From: Bryopsis sp. KO-2023
Lineage: Eukaryota; Chlorophyta; Ulvophyceae; Bryopsidales; Bryopsidaceae
Direction of reading: 5' to 3'
Length of the DNA: 64,000 bases
Assembly (NCBI GenBank): GCA_030272585.1
Contig: BSYQ01000005.1
Coordinates: 6,541,501 to 6,605,500, forward strand
The notes beneath the pieces were generated by a model. That model worked only from the letters and a program-made list of their open reading frames with translations. It made no database searches and had not been told where the DNA came from. Made by a program: the position numbers and the translations under genes. The stretch's first letter is position 1. Each line of letters begins with the position of its first letter. Positions 36,369 to 47,069 of the stretch are shown in pieces.

Positions 36369-39300
36369 CTAGCCCTCTTCTTCCACAGGGGCTATGTATT
36401 GCCGGAAGGTCAAGTTCAAGCGTCCCAGTCGCATGTTGGCCAGGCTGGCCAGCTCAGGGGGCATCGTCTCTGGATAGATTTTCCTCAATCCATGGAAAAC
36501 CATCCTGGAAGGACCACCGAACACTAGCACATCCCCAGATTCCAAATCGATCGATGAGGCCCCCTCCATGGACTGCTTCTTGTTGAAAACAAACGATCCT
36601 GTGGCACCGATCGAGAATGACACCACTGGGATTCTTCTCCGGCAGCTCTCAGGACCCTCTTCTTTGTCCTGAAATACAGCACACTTTTCAGATACACCAC
36701 CATTCAATTTTACCTGACAGCCAACTTTTAGTCTGTCTTTTTTTTTTTGGGGGGGGGGTCAAGAATGGTAAGAACTCTGGGTTGAACTGCAATCGACCCG
36801 CTGCATGAGATTTTCAGTCTTGATATATTTAGATGTATGAACTAGAGTGAATCGGTGCAGTCCATATGCCAACCTGATGCAAACCAAGGGAGCTTTCGGG
36901 AGTGTAGAAGTTACACAAGCAAACGTTCGGATCCATCTCTGGGTATTTGTTGCCCCAGCTTTTGCTTGCAGCTTTTAGGGACTGCTGAACTAATTCCTTC
37001 AAGAGATCAGGAATGGGTGGAGGTCGAGCTCCATCCACGGATGATCGAACATCCTCATAAGATCGGCTCCTGGGATCCCAATGCTACAACCGCAAAAGAT
37101 AGAGAAAATAATTAATTCCATAACTCAACAGTCAAAATGAAGTGTCGAATCATTCAGGCGATCGCATTGTTGATTGAACGGGCCATGCGATGACTTCTGC
37201 CGTGGGAAAAACTATGTAACAAATCCATGGAAAGAAGGGAAAGCCAAATTGTCCAGAAATTTTGTGTTTCATGAAAGAAATTGAACCGCAATGCACACAT
37301 GACCTTTTGCTACAATCCCCAATAGCATTTTCAGCCATCCTCACCTTGCCTAGGCACATCATCTTCAAACTGAGTTCAGCCCCATCCGTATAACTGGGAG
37401 TGTAAAATCCACCGGGTCCATTTCCGAGGGTTCGGACGTCATTGAGGATTTGGACTTGCTGATCCAAGCTCATCATGCCTTTCAGCAAGACCATGCCAGG
37501 GGGCAGCCTCTCCCCAGGTGCGAGTTTTCTCGGCTCCGGACCTTGGGTTGTCGAGGCCGGTCTTTCTGCTGAAGGAACCAGCATATTGGAAAGTCGAGCA
37601 TTGGCAGAGATTTTCACATCACCCCTGAACACCATAGCAAGGGCAAGGAGATCCCAATGAACTCAAAAAAAAAAATGAGGCACAAAACAAAAAACAGGGA
37701 AATGCCTGTGCTGTAAAAAGAATCTGGATAGCTTAACCGTCTATTGGAGGCTTGTGGTAGACTCCAATGATTTTGAAAGGGAATCTCACCAGTTCACACC
37801 CCATTGATTTCCCTCAGGGTAAAAAAATCAACACAACTTTTCCCAACCACAATTGAACTCCATTGAGCAAAATCCTTGTTCAAGCTTTTCTGACTACTTT
37901 TCAATCGAGCTGAGACTTCAACCGAGCGACGCGCACATTGTAATAAGATTTCACTAAATTTTTTAACATATTCAATGATATATTCAATCTCATTTATCAT
38001 GAGCACACCTGTCAGGCCGGATCACAGTTGGCATTGCCTCCTTCGTTTCATCCAGTTCTGGACAGATATCGAAGGTTTTCTCAGCTTGCGTATTTAGAAT
38101 GGAGGCCAAATCCTCAAACATCACAGCAACCTCGGCCTCAGCTTCGAATCCAGCAAAAATATCTGTAGCAAAAAACAATGTCAATATGGATAGAGGAACA
38201 TCAACACCAATCAGCAGATGGCCTTGAACATTGAGCGAATCTGACCAAGACTGTTTTAATTTGTTTCAAGTGTACTGCGTCGATGCTGGAAGCCTCACAC
38301 TCCAGACGTATATATTACATAAACTGGCCCAATTTTCGATCTCTTTTTTCGACTTTTTTTCTTTTGTTTTGCATACCATCGTGTTGTAATCTTGCTCCGA
38401 AACCTCGAGCCCATCGATTGCCTTTTCTAGCACCGTCCGATTTCCCTTTGGATCCATCATTCTCCTTGTTGGAGGATGGCATGAAAACAGGGGCCGGACC
38501 GGGTATCGATGGGTTAGGCATGGCTTTGAGATTTTGCAAAGCTTGACCTCCAGACATCACAGCTGATCCACCCAGGCGCCCGGCAGCTTCTTGGGCAGCC
38601 CCAGCTGCTGTACCGCCCCCCTATTCGTTACAGTTGAAAAAAAAAATCAAAAATTACTCAATAGTCAGTGTTTCTCTTCAGTTCAGAGTATATTTATTAA
38701 GAAAAACAATAACATAGTTGTATGTATCGTTACCTGTTCATATTCCTTGGATGTCGCGGCTGCTGCTGTCTCAACCAGTTTTGCTTTGGCCTTCGACTCG
38801 TCTGAAACGGTGGGATTCTCAGCCACCATCACTCTCCTGCCCACTAGATCAATCGTATATCGAACCTGAAAATCAAACAACACACCATCCAATCGATGAG
38901 TCGCTCCAACCATGGCATTCCCACTTGAGAATTGCCATCTACATCCAATGAATGTAAACTGGCCTACTCTAAAGCAAACATGGGTGTTGCAGCAGGTCAT
39001 CGCACCTGCCTCTTCCGCTGTTCAGCAACATCTCTTTCATGATCGCACCGTTCGCGAAGCTCCTTCCGTTCCTATGGCAGACATAGCATCAACCTTGTCA
39101 CCCCAAACTCCATTCCAGGTTCAATTCTTGAAAACCCATTTTATCTGTCCTGATAGCCATCTTTTCGGCTATTTTGGAACGGCACTTGAACCGTCAAGAA
39201 TGGTAAGAACTCTGCGATGACCATGTATGGTCCCCAATTAAATATAACTAGATCTCTTGGGTGCACCAACAGCGAATGCCAAGAAAAAGCCTACCTGCTT

Positions 39301-41311
39301 GGAGAGCCAGACGTTGGTTTCGATCTCGAAATAATCACTCTGATCATCGATCACAGTGGTTCGTTTTTCGTGATTCCTGTCATACTCCACCAACTTGTTT
39401 TTGAATTCCACTGCTTTGGACACCGATTCATCGACTGGCTTGGATGGCTGGGGAGCGGATGTCTGACCAGGAGACATCTGAGAGGAGGGGCCCGACATTT
39501 TGGCCGCCGCTTTGTCTTGACTGGGGGCGGCACTTGAATTAGTGGGTGTCGATCGATAACGCAGATTCACAGAGCGGCCACAGAAATTGCAAGTTCCGTT
39601 CGACTCTACCGAAATGACACATTTTTAACAAACAGTCAGACATATGTAATGATTTGCTTTTCTTGAAACAATCCCAACAGTTATTCCCCTTTATCAAACT
39701 TCCACTTTTCTGCTTCCCCCTCATCAAGTATTGGCCTCCAGCCAATATCCACAACTTTTACTCATAGTTTTTTCTACTTCTATTCACAGGAAACATTTTC
39801 CTCCCATTCCTATGTTTCGTTTTTTGTTTTCATTTTATTCTGACAGGCAGGTAACCTGTTGGAAAAAAACAGTTCCACTTCAGCTCAAAGTTTTCTGTTT
39901 CTAATCATATGCATCTTTCTTACCCAGAAACCTCAGAATTTCCTCAGTCACTTTTCTGCAATCGTAGATTTTTCCACAACCGAGGCAATTGGCCACTTTC
40001 CTCTCCAAATTAGCTGCCGTGGGAAGCTGCTGGTCTATTTGAGATGGGTTTTGCGATTTCTTCTTGCCCCCACTTTTTTTTTCGGTTCTTTTTTCCTTTG
40101 CTGCTCCTTTCCCTTTCCCTTTAAAACAAAACGTCATAACAAATACATCCATTGGACACATTCTTGCAACCAGGAAAAAAACTATTGAGTGAAAAAAATC
40201 AGAAAATTGAAACATACATCCACAAAAAAATATGTTAAATCCCTAGCAAATGCGAAAAAGAGAAAGAAAGGAAAATTCCCCAAGTCTTGGATCAATTTTT
40301 TCCCCCAATTACCTGGCTTTCCACCACCTTCTGCCTGCAATCTGTCCAGTGCTTGACTGACATAGTTTCCCGAATTCAGACTGCGGCCCACCTGAATTTC
40401 AGAATGCCACTATTATTATCACCATCATTTTATCTTCAACAGAACCGAAAACAGCCCCATTAAAAATATCGCACCAGAAAGCGTTTCTATCCCTCAACTT
40501 CTTCTTGCACTTCTTGGGAAACGGACAACTTTTTTTTCCCATGATTTTTTTTCTATCGATTGCTTCCAACTGGAAACATGCATGCATAAGTAGAAAAAAA
40601 AACGGAGAAAAATGCACAGACAATTGTACAACCTCCATCCCCAAAACGACCAACTCGCCTGAGGTGCAGCAGGGAGTTTGGGCGGAGGTGTAGTCTTTGT
40701 GTTTTTTCTTCCTTTCTGTTTGCCATCCTGCCTACGATCTGCTGCAGTAGACGATGGGGGTCTTTCCTGAGAGCCACCTGGAAAACAATCAACAGCACTG
40801 CTTGTAAACTACTGATCCCAAGAGGCTGGCATGTCTGCCATTACTCTTTTTGGCAGCAAATAAATTCGATCTGCCATAGTGAAAGGGCTTACTTGGGGGT
40901 CGGCCAGACGCTTGAGGTGGGGGAGGTGAGGGGGGGGTGGATTCTTGTTGCCAATCTTGGGATTCCACCCTCGCCTTGTGCTCCAGAAACTTGTACACCA
41001 GGGATTTCACAGCTGCATCCCCGTTCATGAAATTCTGAACCCAACCATGAGAAAAACAGTTTCAAATGGATTCCCCATGAATGCCTTGCATACAACAGAA
41101 GCACCACCGAAAAAAGGCATGTTGAAAATGCAAATCTTCCAACACCAAACCCACACTGCAACACATGCCCACCCACCATGATAATATCGTCGACTTCTTG
41201 TCTGCTGTTGGTGGCGTCGATAGCGCCTACTATCGACCCAGCGACGTCCAGATCCCATCCGTCCAGTACTTTCGTCAGTTCAGACGCCAGCCAACTGCCG
41301 TCGTGTTCCAT
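36369..41311 (-). CDS. TRIP4 (ASC-1)-like zinc-finger protein fused to an AlkB dioxygenase
   Basis: Thirteen minus-strand exons: 41177-41311, 40893-41034, 40659-40777, 40313-40391, 39924-40118, 39295-39605, 39006-39071, 38734-38865, 38377-38620, 38009-38162, 37345-37624, 36874-37083, 36369-36668; all phases agree, about 788 residues. Residues 1-400 follow TRIP4: N-terminal helical domain (LDVAGSIVGAIDATNSRQEV), C2HC5-type zinc finger (NCLGCGKIYDC ... GTCNFCGRSV, ~202-236), then KRTTVIDDQSDYFEIETNVW, WLSKQERKELRER and YTIDLVGRRVM. Residues ~555-788 are an AlkB Fe(II)/2-oxoglutarate dioxygenase: GGFYTPSYTDGAELSLKMMC, NFYTPESSLGLHQDKEE (His688, Asp690), FGGPSRMVFHGLRK (His748), and RLNLTFRQY, the 2-oxoglutarate-binding RxNxTxR. 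AlkB enzymes demethylate alkylated bases; human TRIP4 belongs to the ASCC complex that works with ALKBH3. The ASCH domain of animal TRIP4 is absent. One intron uses a GC donor. Confidence 0.85.
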
Positions 41312-41782
41312 TGCAGTGAGGACCAAGCAAACAGGATATACACCTCACCAAACTATTTCTGCTCCAGAAAAAAAGTTTCCTGCAGGGAGTTTCCCCCAAC
41401 CTTCAAGTCAATTGGTGTGTGTGGTTGTGCAGCCTTTCAGCCAAAAGAGAAAAGGAACCCACCAAGAAGGCATATCATTACTCATATATCCATTTCGTAA
41501 TGCTCGAAAAAAAGTGGGAAATTCTCTGCGAACCCTGGCAGTTCTACGTTTGCTTTTGGTGGCTACGGAAATCTTGTCTTCGTTTTTTTTTCGCGTTTCT
41601 CGCCGCGATTTTTATTGGAGAGGGGTGTTGAAAGTTTTCTCGCTCGTGCTGGTTCTGGAGTGAATGGTCGAGGGGCGGGCGGGCGTGTCCCAGTCAAAAA
41701 CACACAATATATTCGTGGTAGAAGTTTTTCCTGCTGAAACCCTGCAGCACTTTTTGTTTGCACGAGGTGGACGCGCGCGAGG
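41312..41782. promoter_or_regulatory. Shared 5' region of the TRIP4-AlkB and tomosyn genes
   Basis: 471 bases separate two divergent start codons, so both 5' UTRs and promoters lie here. No coding sequence is supported. No specific element can be named. Confidence 0.4.
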
Positions 41783-44700
41783 ATGAAGAAGATCGGGGGC
41801 CGAATAGGCAAACTCCGTCGAAATGGAAAAAGCCTCCCCTCCGATTCCACCAAACTCTCAACCTTTCCCCACTTTATTGCGCACTCCGGGATCCCGGAAG
41901 CCGCGGACTCGTTGGCTTACGAACCCATTCAGAGATTGCTCGCCGTCGGGACGAGCGACGGTCGAATAAAAGTCCTGGGCCAGCATGGCGTGGAAAAACT
42001 GCTGCAAAGCGAAACGCCCGAGGGTTCGCGACAAATTCTCTTTCTCACAAATCGGGGAACCGTCGTTAGGGTTGAAAACAGCGGGGGGCTCGAGGTGTGG
42101 AGCGTGACTGGTGGAAATCTCGTTTGCCAAGTGCACGTCCCGAGCGATGCGGTGTATTGCGTTTGCTCCGTCCCAGGAGAGCCATATTTGATGCTGGGGT
42201 GCCGCTCTGGTGATCTCAGAGTGTGTTGCTTGGTTGATTCGAACGGGGGCCCCACCACGGAGGGCCGAGAAGTGAAAGGGGCCAGGCTGTTGAACTACAG
42301 AGTGCCTTGTGGCTCCCTGGAAGCCGATGGAGAATTGAAGTCCTGTTCTGTTTGTATGTCTCATGCTGGGCCAATAGCATTGACCTTGCATTCAGCATCA
42401 GGGGTGGCATTATGGAACATCAGACATCAAAAACTGGTTCTCCGAATTTCCCGAGATTCCCATCCAGAGCTGGAATCATGTGGGGGGGTCTCGGCCACTT
42501 GTTGGGCGGGGCATATCTATGGACCTGACTACCTGGCAACAGGCCACGACTCTGGAGATATTTTCATTTGGAAGTTACCAGGGGGTCTGACTGGAGGGGT
42601 TCAGGCCGTGCCAGAAATGATCCATCACTGTAAAGTGGCCCCACCGGGTAGTCAAGCTAGCAAGATCCTAGGGTTGAGTTATGTGTCTGGCGAATCGGAT
42701 GCCCTCTTGGTGATGGGTGGGCAGTGCATCGAAGAGCCGGACACTCTAACAAGGCTGCATATCCCCTATCCGGGGACTGACAATGAAGAGGTGTCCACCA
42801 GCTATGGTGGCGACAGTTTGCCCTGGTTTGGGACGGTGTATGGCTATGCGATGGTCCCCCCGAATGGCTCCCTGGAGGAGTATGAGGATCCGGTCGCTGC
42901 CCTAGTTCTAACAGAGGGTGGGAAATTGACACTACATGATTTCGACACCCAGAATCCCATTCCGTTCAGTTTGCCGTTCCAGAGCAGCACATCGATCACC
43001 GCCAGTCATATTCTGACTGTGGGAAATGACGGAGCTGGGTTGGCGAGGGAAATCAAGCAGGAGGGTGGGGAGCTTTGGAAAGGCTCCGAGGAGTTTGGTG
43101 GAATGGAGGATCCATTGTACAAATGGGTGCTGTCTGGTGGGGAGGCCCCGAATGCGGAGCATAGCAGAGGAGGCAGATCTCTGTTTTACTTCTCCGGTCA
43201 TGACGATGGTGCAGTGAGGGTGTGGGAGCTGATGGGTGAAACCCCTCGATGGATAGACACCGCCCCTGGTATGGATGTGTTGGCTGCAATGACTGGGTTC
43301 AAGGGGGTACGTGTCATTTCGGTGGGCGGATGCGGAGAGATTTTGGCTGTTGGGTACGAAAAGGGTGATGTACGAGTGTTCCGGTATTCCTCCCACCCAT
43401 TGGCCGTCGAAACAAGGGAAATAACGGGGGTGGATCGCTCACCAGAAATCGTTCACATATCTCAGCCAGAGGGCTACCAGTTGGTGCTTCAGGTTAGGGT
43501 GCATGGTGCGGATATTCGTTCCCTGGCATTTGATTTACAGACATCGTTGCTGGCTGTTGGAGACCAGAGTGGATCGGTGTCAGTCATCGACCTCAGTTCT
43601 CCGAGCATTAATTTCTTCGAAAGCCTCTCATCGAATGCTATCCATGGGCTGATGTTTAGCCTGCTGGAGGGTGCGAAAGGCGAAACTGAGAAGCCTGGCC
43701 TTTACATTGTGTCTGAGGATTCATGCATCACAGTGGTGGATGGGGAAACGGGCAAACATTTAGGTGGCAATGATGGATGGTTGAAACCAAAGCGTCCGAG
43801 TTCAACGCTTGGAATTGCATTGCTGGATTCATTGGGGCATCCGGTCGAAAATGGATCGACACCAGCGGCTGAGATTCCATGGTTACCAGAGACAACTTGG
43901 GGAAGGAGCCCTGCGCCTGCAGGGTCAGACAAGTCTGAGGAGGTGGCAGAGAAGCCAGAGGTAGTTGAATGCGGAATACCACAGCCCATCGGGGTTCAAG
44001 GAGATTTGACCGTGGATGCTCCCTGTTCTGCTTCAGATGCTGCTGAAAGTGGTTCACCAAATGCGCTGTGTTTGGAGCCGGTGGAGTCGGTTTTGTCGGA
44101 TGATTTCAGAGCTGAAAGCCCTGACATGTTTGAGGTCCGGGAGGAAGACACTGACGACACCGTGAAAAAAGGCAGGATGCTGGGGAAAATTAAAGTGGGG
44201 AAATGGACGATGGGGAAAAAGAAGTGCAACAAGAGTGTGGAATCGCTGTCGTCAGCCACGAGCAGTCCATCCAAAATGGAAGAAGCTATGGTGGTCGATC
44301 GAATGGGGAGTGAGAGTGGTTCGCTGGGATTGGGTGAGGGAAGCAGCCAATCAGATACCTTTGTTTTGACGATGACTGACCAGTTTATACGCATCTACTC
44401 ACCCGAATCTGTTGCAAACGGGGACCGATCGGTGTTGCATAAAGTGACATTGTCAAGCCCCGCAATCTTTGCAGCTCCATTCAGACATCCGACATTGCCA
44501 GCTGCTGGAGTTGTAGTGATTTCCGAAAATTACAGGGTGCATGTATTTTCTTTGCCCAGTTTGGATCCTGTGGAAGATATTCCCATGGAGGAAATAATCG
44601 GCTGGTCGTTGAACAGGAATTCGGATGATAGTGACATGGGGGGCCCAAGAACTGTCACTGCTGGCTGGCATGGGGATGTGGTGATCTGTGGTGAACTTGG

Positions 44701-45427
44701 CGAGATGATGAGGTTTGGTTTATTGGAGGGATGCTCAAACTTGAAATCACCCAGGGGGGTGTATGACTGGGAGGTGGCCTCGGCGGCTTACTCCGCGAGG
44801 AAGGCTGCCCTACAGAAAACGATAGCAGTGCCTGGAGCTGGGGGAATCGGTGTGGGTATCAAGAAAGGGTTTGGTGCCTTTTTGGACGTGGCACGGAAAG
44901 CTAGGGACGAATTTGACAAGACGATGAAGTTTCACCCCTCGAGAGCACCACCTCCAGCGCCAGATTTGCACACTCTCTTCCATAGAGGGGAGGTCCAGAT
45001 TGCCTCCACTGTTGGTACATCGAATCCCATTTCACCCAGTGCTCGTGTGGACAGCAGCACTGAAGGAGCAGACCCGAGGAAGAGTGGAGGCCATGTAGAT
45101 GAATCGGACAAGTCTAAATTATCCCCGAAAGCTGCTAGGGAGCAATTGCTTGCAGGGGCAAAGCTGCAACCGAACGAAGACCCCAAAGTTAGGACGGCAG
45201 ATCAGATAAGGGAAGCATACGGAATGAAGCCAAGGAATGCAAATGCGAAAGCTGAAAGGGTCGGTGGAATCATGGCTGAGAATTTGGACAAAATGAAGGA
45301 AAGGGGGGAGAGGTTGAAAGGTTTGGACGACAAGACGGCAGTAATGACTAACGAGGCTGCGAATTTTGCAGATCTAGCGAAACAATTGGCGGATCAACAA
45401 AAGAACAGGAAATGGTGGCAAATGTGA
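41783..45427 (+). CDS. Tomosyn / Lgl-family WD40 protein with C-terminal R-SNARE-like motif
   Basis: A single uninterrupted frame of 1214 codons. The N-terminus (SLAYEPIQRLLAVGTSDGRI) begins the first of the WD40-like beta-propeller repeats typical of lethal giant larvae, Sro7 and tomosyn. Further repeats include GVALWNIRHQKLVLRISRD, YLATGHDSGDIFIWKLPGG, YFSGHDDGAVRVWELMGE and LLAVGDQSGSVSVIDLSSP. The C-terminal ~60 residues are an R-SNARE-like coiled coil, NLDKMKERGERLKGLDDKTA then ANFADLAKQLADQQKNRKWW, with Arg at the position of the SNARE zero layer (KERGERL). These proteins bind Q-SNAREs and regulate exocytosis; the C-terminus resembles plant tomosyns. Cytosolic/peripheral membrane role inferred. 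The lack of introns is unusual among its neighbours. Confidence 0.88.
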   Translation: MKKIGGRIGKLRRNGKSLPSDSTKLSTFPHFIAHSGIPEAADSLAYEPIQRLLAVGTSDGRIKVLGQHGVEKLLQSETPEGSRQILFLTNRGTVVRVENSGGLEVWSVTGGNLVCQVHVPSDAVYCVCSVPGEPYLMLGCRSGDLRVCCLVDSNGGPTTEGREVKGARLLNYRVPCGSLEADGELKSCSVCMSHAGPIALTLHSASGVALWNIRHQKLVLRISRDSHPELESCGGVSATCWAGHIYGPDYLATGHDSGDIFIWKLPGGLTGGVQAVPEMIHHCKVAPPGSQASKILGLSYVSGESDALLVMGGQCIEEPDTLTRLHIPYPGTDNEEVSTSYGGDSLPWFGTVYGYAMVPPNGSLEEYEDPVAALVLTEGGKLTLHDFDTQNPIPFSLPFQSSTSITASHILTVGNDGAGLAREIKQEGGELWKGSEEFGGMEDPLYKWVLSGGEAPNAEHSRGGRSLFYFSGHDDGAVRVWELMGETPRWIDTAPGMDVLAAMTGFKGVRVISVGGCGEILAVGYEKGDVRVFRYSSHPLAVETREITGVDRSPEIVHISQPEGYQLVLQVRVHGADIRSLAFDLQTSLLAVGDQSGSVSVIDLSSPSINFFESLSSNAIHGLMFSLLEGAKGETEKPGLYIVSEDSCITVVDGETGKHLGGNDGWLKPKRPSSTLGIALLDSLGHPVENGSTPAAEIPWLPETTWGRSPAPAGSDKSEEVAEKPEVVECGIPQPIGVQGDLTVDAPCSASDAAESGSPNALCLEPVESVLSDDFRAESPDMFEVREEDTDDTVKKGRMLGKIKVGKWTMGKKKCNKSVESLSSATSSPSKMEEAMVVDRMGSESGSLGLGEGSSQSDTFVLTMTDQFIRIYSPESVANGDRSVLHKVTLSSPAIFAAPFRHPTLPAAGVVVISENYRVHVFSLPSLDPVEDIPMEEIIGWSLNRNSDDSDMGGPRTVTAGWHGDVVICGELGEMMRFGLLEGCSNLKSPRGVYDWEVASAAYSARKAALQKTIAVPGAGGIGVGIKKGFGAFLDVARKARDEFDKTMKFHPSRAPPPAPDLHTLFHRGEVQIASTVGTSNPISPSARVDSSTEGADPRKSGGHVDESDKSKLSPKAAREQLLAGAKLQPNEDPKVRTADQIREAYGMKPRNANAKAERVGGIMAENLDKMKERGERLKGLDDKTAVMTNEAANFADLAKQLADQQKNRKWWQM

Positions 45428-46349
45428 AAGAGCTTGAAAATCGCTCTTTGTGTTGAACAGTCATTGGGGTTGTCGAGGGACTGCATGGGCTGGGGATTTT
45501 GTTCGGGGAATGGTTTTGAGGACATATAGGTTGGGTTGTAGTTGTATAATTATCGTTAGGTGGACGTTGAGGGCAAGTGACGAGGGGAGTGCAAAATATC
45601 TCCATTTTGAAATTTCCTTTTTTTGTGTACAGCGCTTTTTCCCAATTGGGAGCAAGGAAAGCAAGCCACAAACTCGGAGTTGATAGAAACTTCCTAACGC
45701 CTCCTGAAATTGCACACCACCGAAATTGATAGAGAAACCTGCACCCCCCTGAGAAAGCTGTACAGAATTCTACAGATGTACCTTCAGCTTGCTCCTCGTC
45801 ATTTGTTTTATCCAAATTGATGGGGAGTCTGACTAATCCATTTTCGTTTTTGGAAACCATGGAAAGCATGTTTCGAGTCTGGCATAACAGAAAGAAGACA
45901 AAAAAAAAGGAACATGAAATTGCAGTGGTGTTGATAATTGGTGTTAGACGGAGGTTGGATTTACCAGGTCAGGTGGCATTGCATGGTCATAAAGGGAGTT
46001 GGATTAACTGTGGTTGGCTTGAGCAATAACCCATTGATGAGAGTGGGATTGTGGAAGGATTGCTTGTTGTTTGAAGCATCTTCTGCAGTTTTCAGCAAGT
46101 GGAGAGGAGAAGTCGAAAAAAAAGCAGCCGTTAACGCTCCCCAAATCCAATCTTTCCAACTGAAATTGACGTACATGTTTTTATTCATCGAACCGCACCT
46201 CGTCGTCTCCCAACCTTCTGTTTTCGCCCCATCCTTTTTTTGGTCACGGCGCCGTTTGTTTCCTAGAGTGGTAGTCGAAGGTATCGTCTGCTTCCATCAA
46301 AACAGAGCGAACCTAGAAACGCATCGACGCAGTCGACGGCCGCATCGAG
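45428..46349. other. Intergenic stretch
   Basis: 3' flank of the tomosyn gene and 5' flank of the TOM5-like gene. Several open frames occur but none is protein-like. Nothing else is seen. Confidence 0.4.
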
Positions 46350-47069
46350 ATGCCACGCGGTAGAACTCTGGATCTCACCCTTCCCAAGGGAAAGAAACCA
46401 GCGCAGAAAGACGTACGAAGTAAAATCAGGGAGTTCTGGAAGCGGGAATGGGAAAATGAGCGAAATAGAGCCGTGAATTTGGTGAGTTGCCAGGCCAAGG
46501 GTGTGAAAAACTCCTCCTGTGATTTTGTTGATATTTTTTTACTTGGAGGAGGGCACCATTTTTTTAGATGGTGTTTTCTTACAGACAGGCAGACAAATTG
46601 TGGAATTGTTTTTATGACTTTTGAAGTGAATTCATGTTTGCTGTGGAAGATGGGAGGGAAGTGCAACATTTGGATGTGATTCCCAACACTTTGTTTTATT
46701 GGGGAAAATTAGTCGAATAAACATAATTTAATGGTTGGGGGGAAAAAAATACTCTTGGCTTTTTGACCGGAAAGAGGCTATGCTCAGAACATTCCAATAT
46801 TATACAACATAGGCAATAAGTTTTGCAATAAATCATTGAAACAAAAGCAGAGCTAGCTGACCAACGACATCAGTGCTAGAAAATTTTCGGAACTTTTTCC
46901 CAAGCAGTCCAACATGTAGATGTAGGTACATTGCGGTGTAAAATTGTTTTGAAAGTGTTTTTTCTGTGTGTGTGTGTGTGTGTTTGACCAGAACTTGTTG
47001 AAAGCTTTGGGGATGTTTGCTGGTGCCGTGGTGGCTTTCCGAACAATCGGAGAGGCTGTGTTCATGTAG
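46350..47069 (+). CDS. TOM5: TOM5-like small subunit of the mitochondrial import receptor complex
   Basis: Exons 46350-46481 and 46992-47069, joined in phase 0 through a GTGAGT donor, encode 69 residues. A basic N-terminus (PRGRTLDLTLPKGKKPAQKD) is followed by REFWKREWENERNRAVNL and then NLLKALGMFAGAVVAFRTIG, which matches the conserved FW...WA.N..LLRALGMFAG pattern of plant TOM5. TOM5 is a tail-anchored outer-membrane protein that assembles with TOM40. The final ~22 residues form the only membrane segment. The 510-base intron ends in a (TG)n tract at 46965-46982. The protein is slightly longer than plant TOM5 because of the basic N-terminal extension. Small size keeps confidence moderate. 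Confidence 0.62.
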
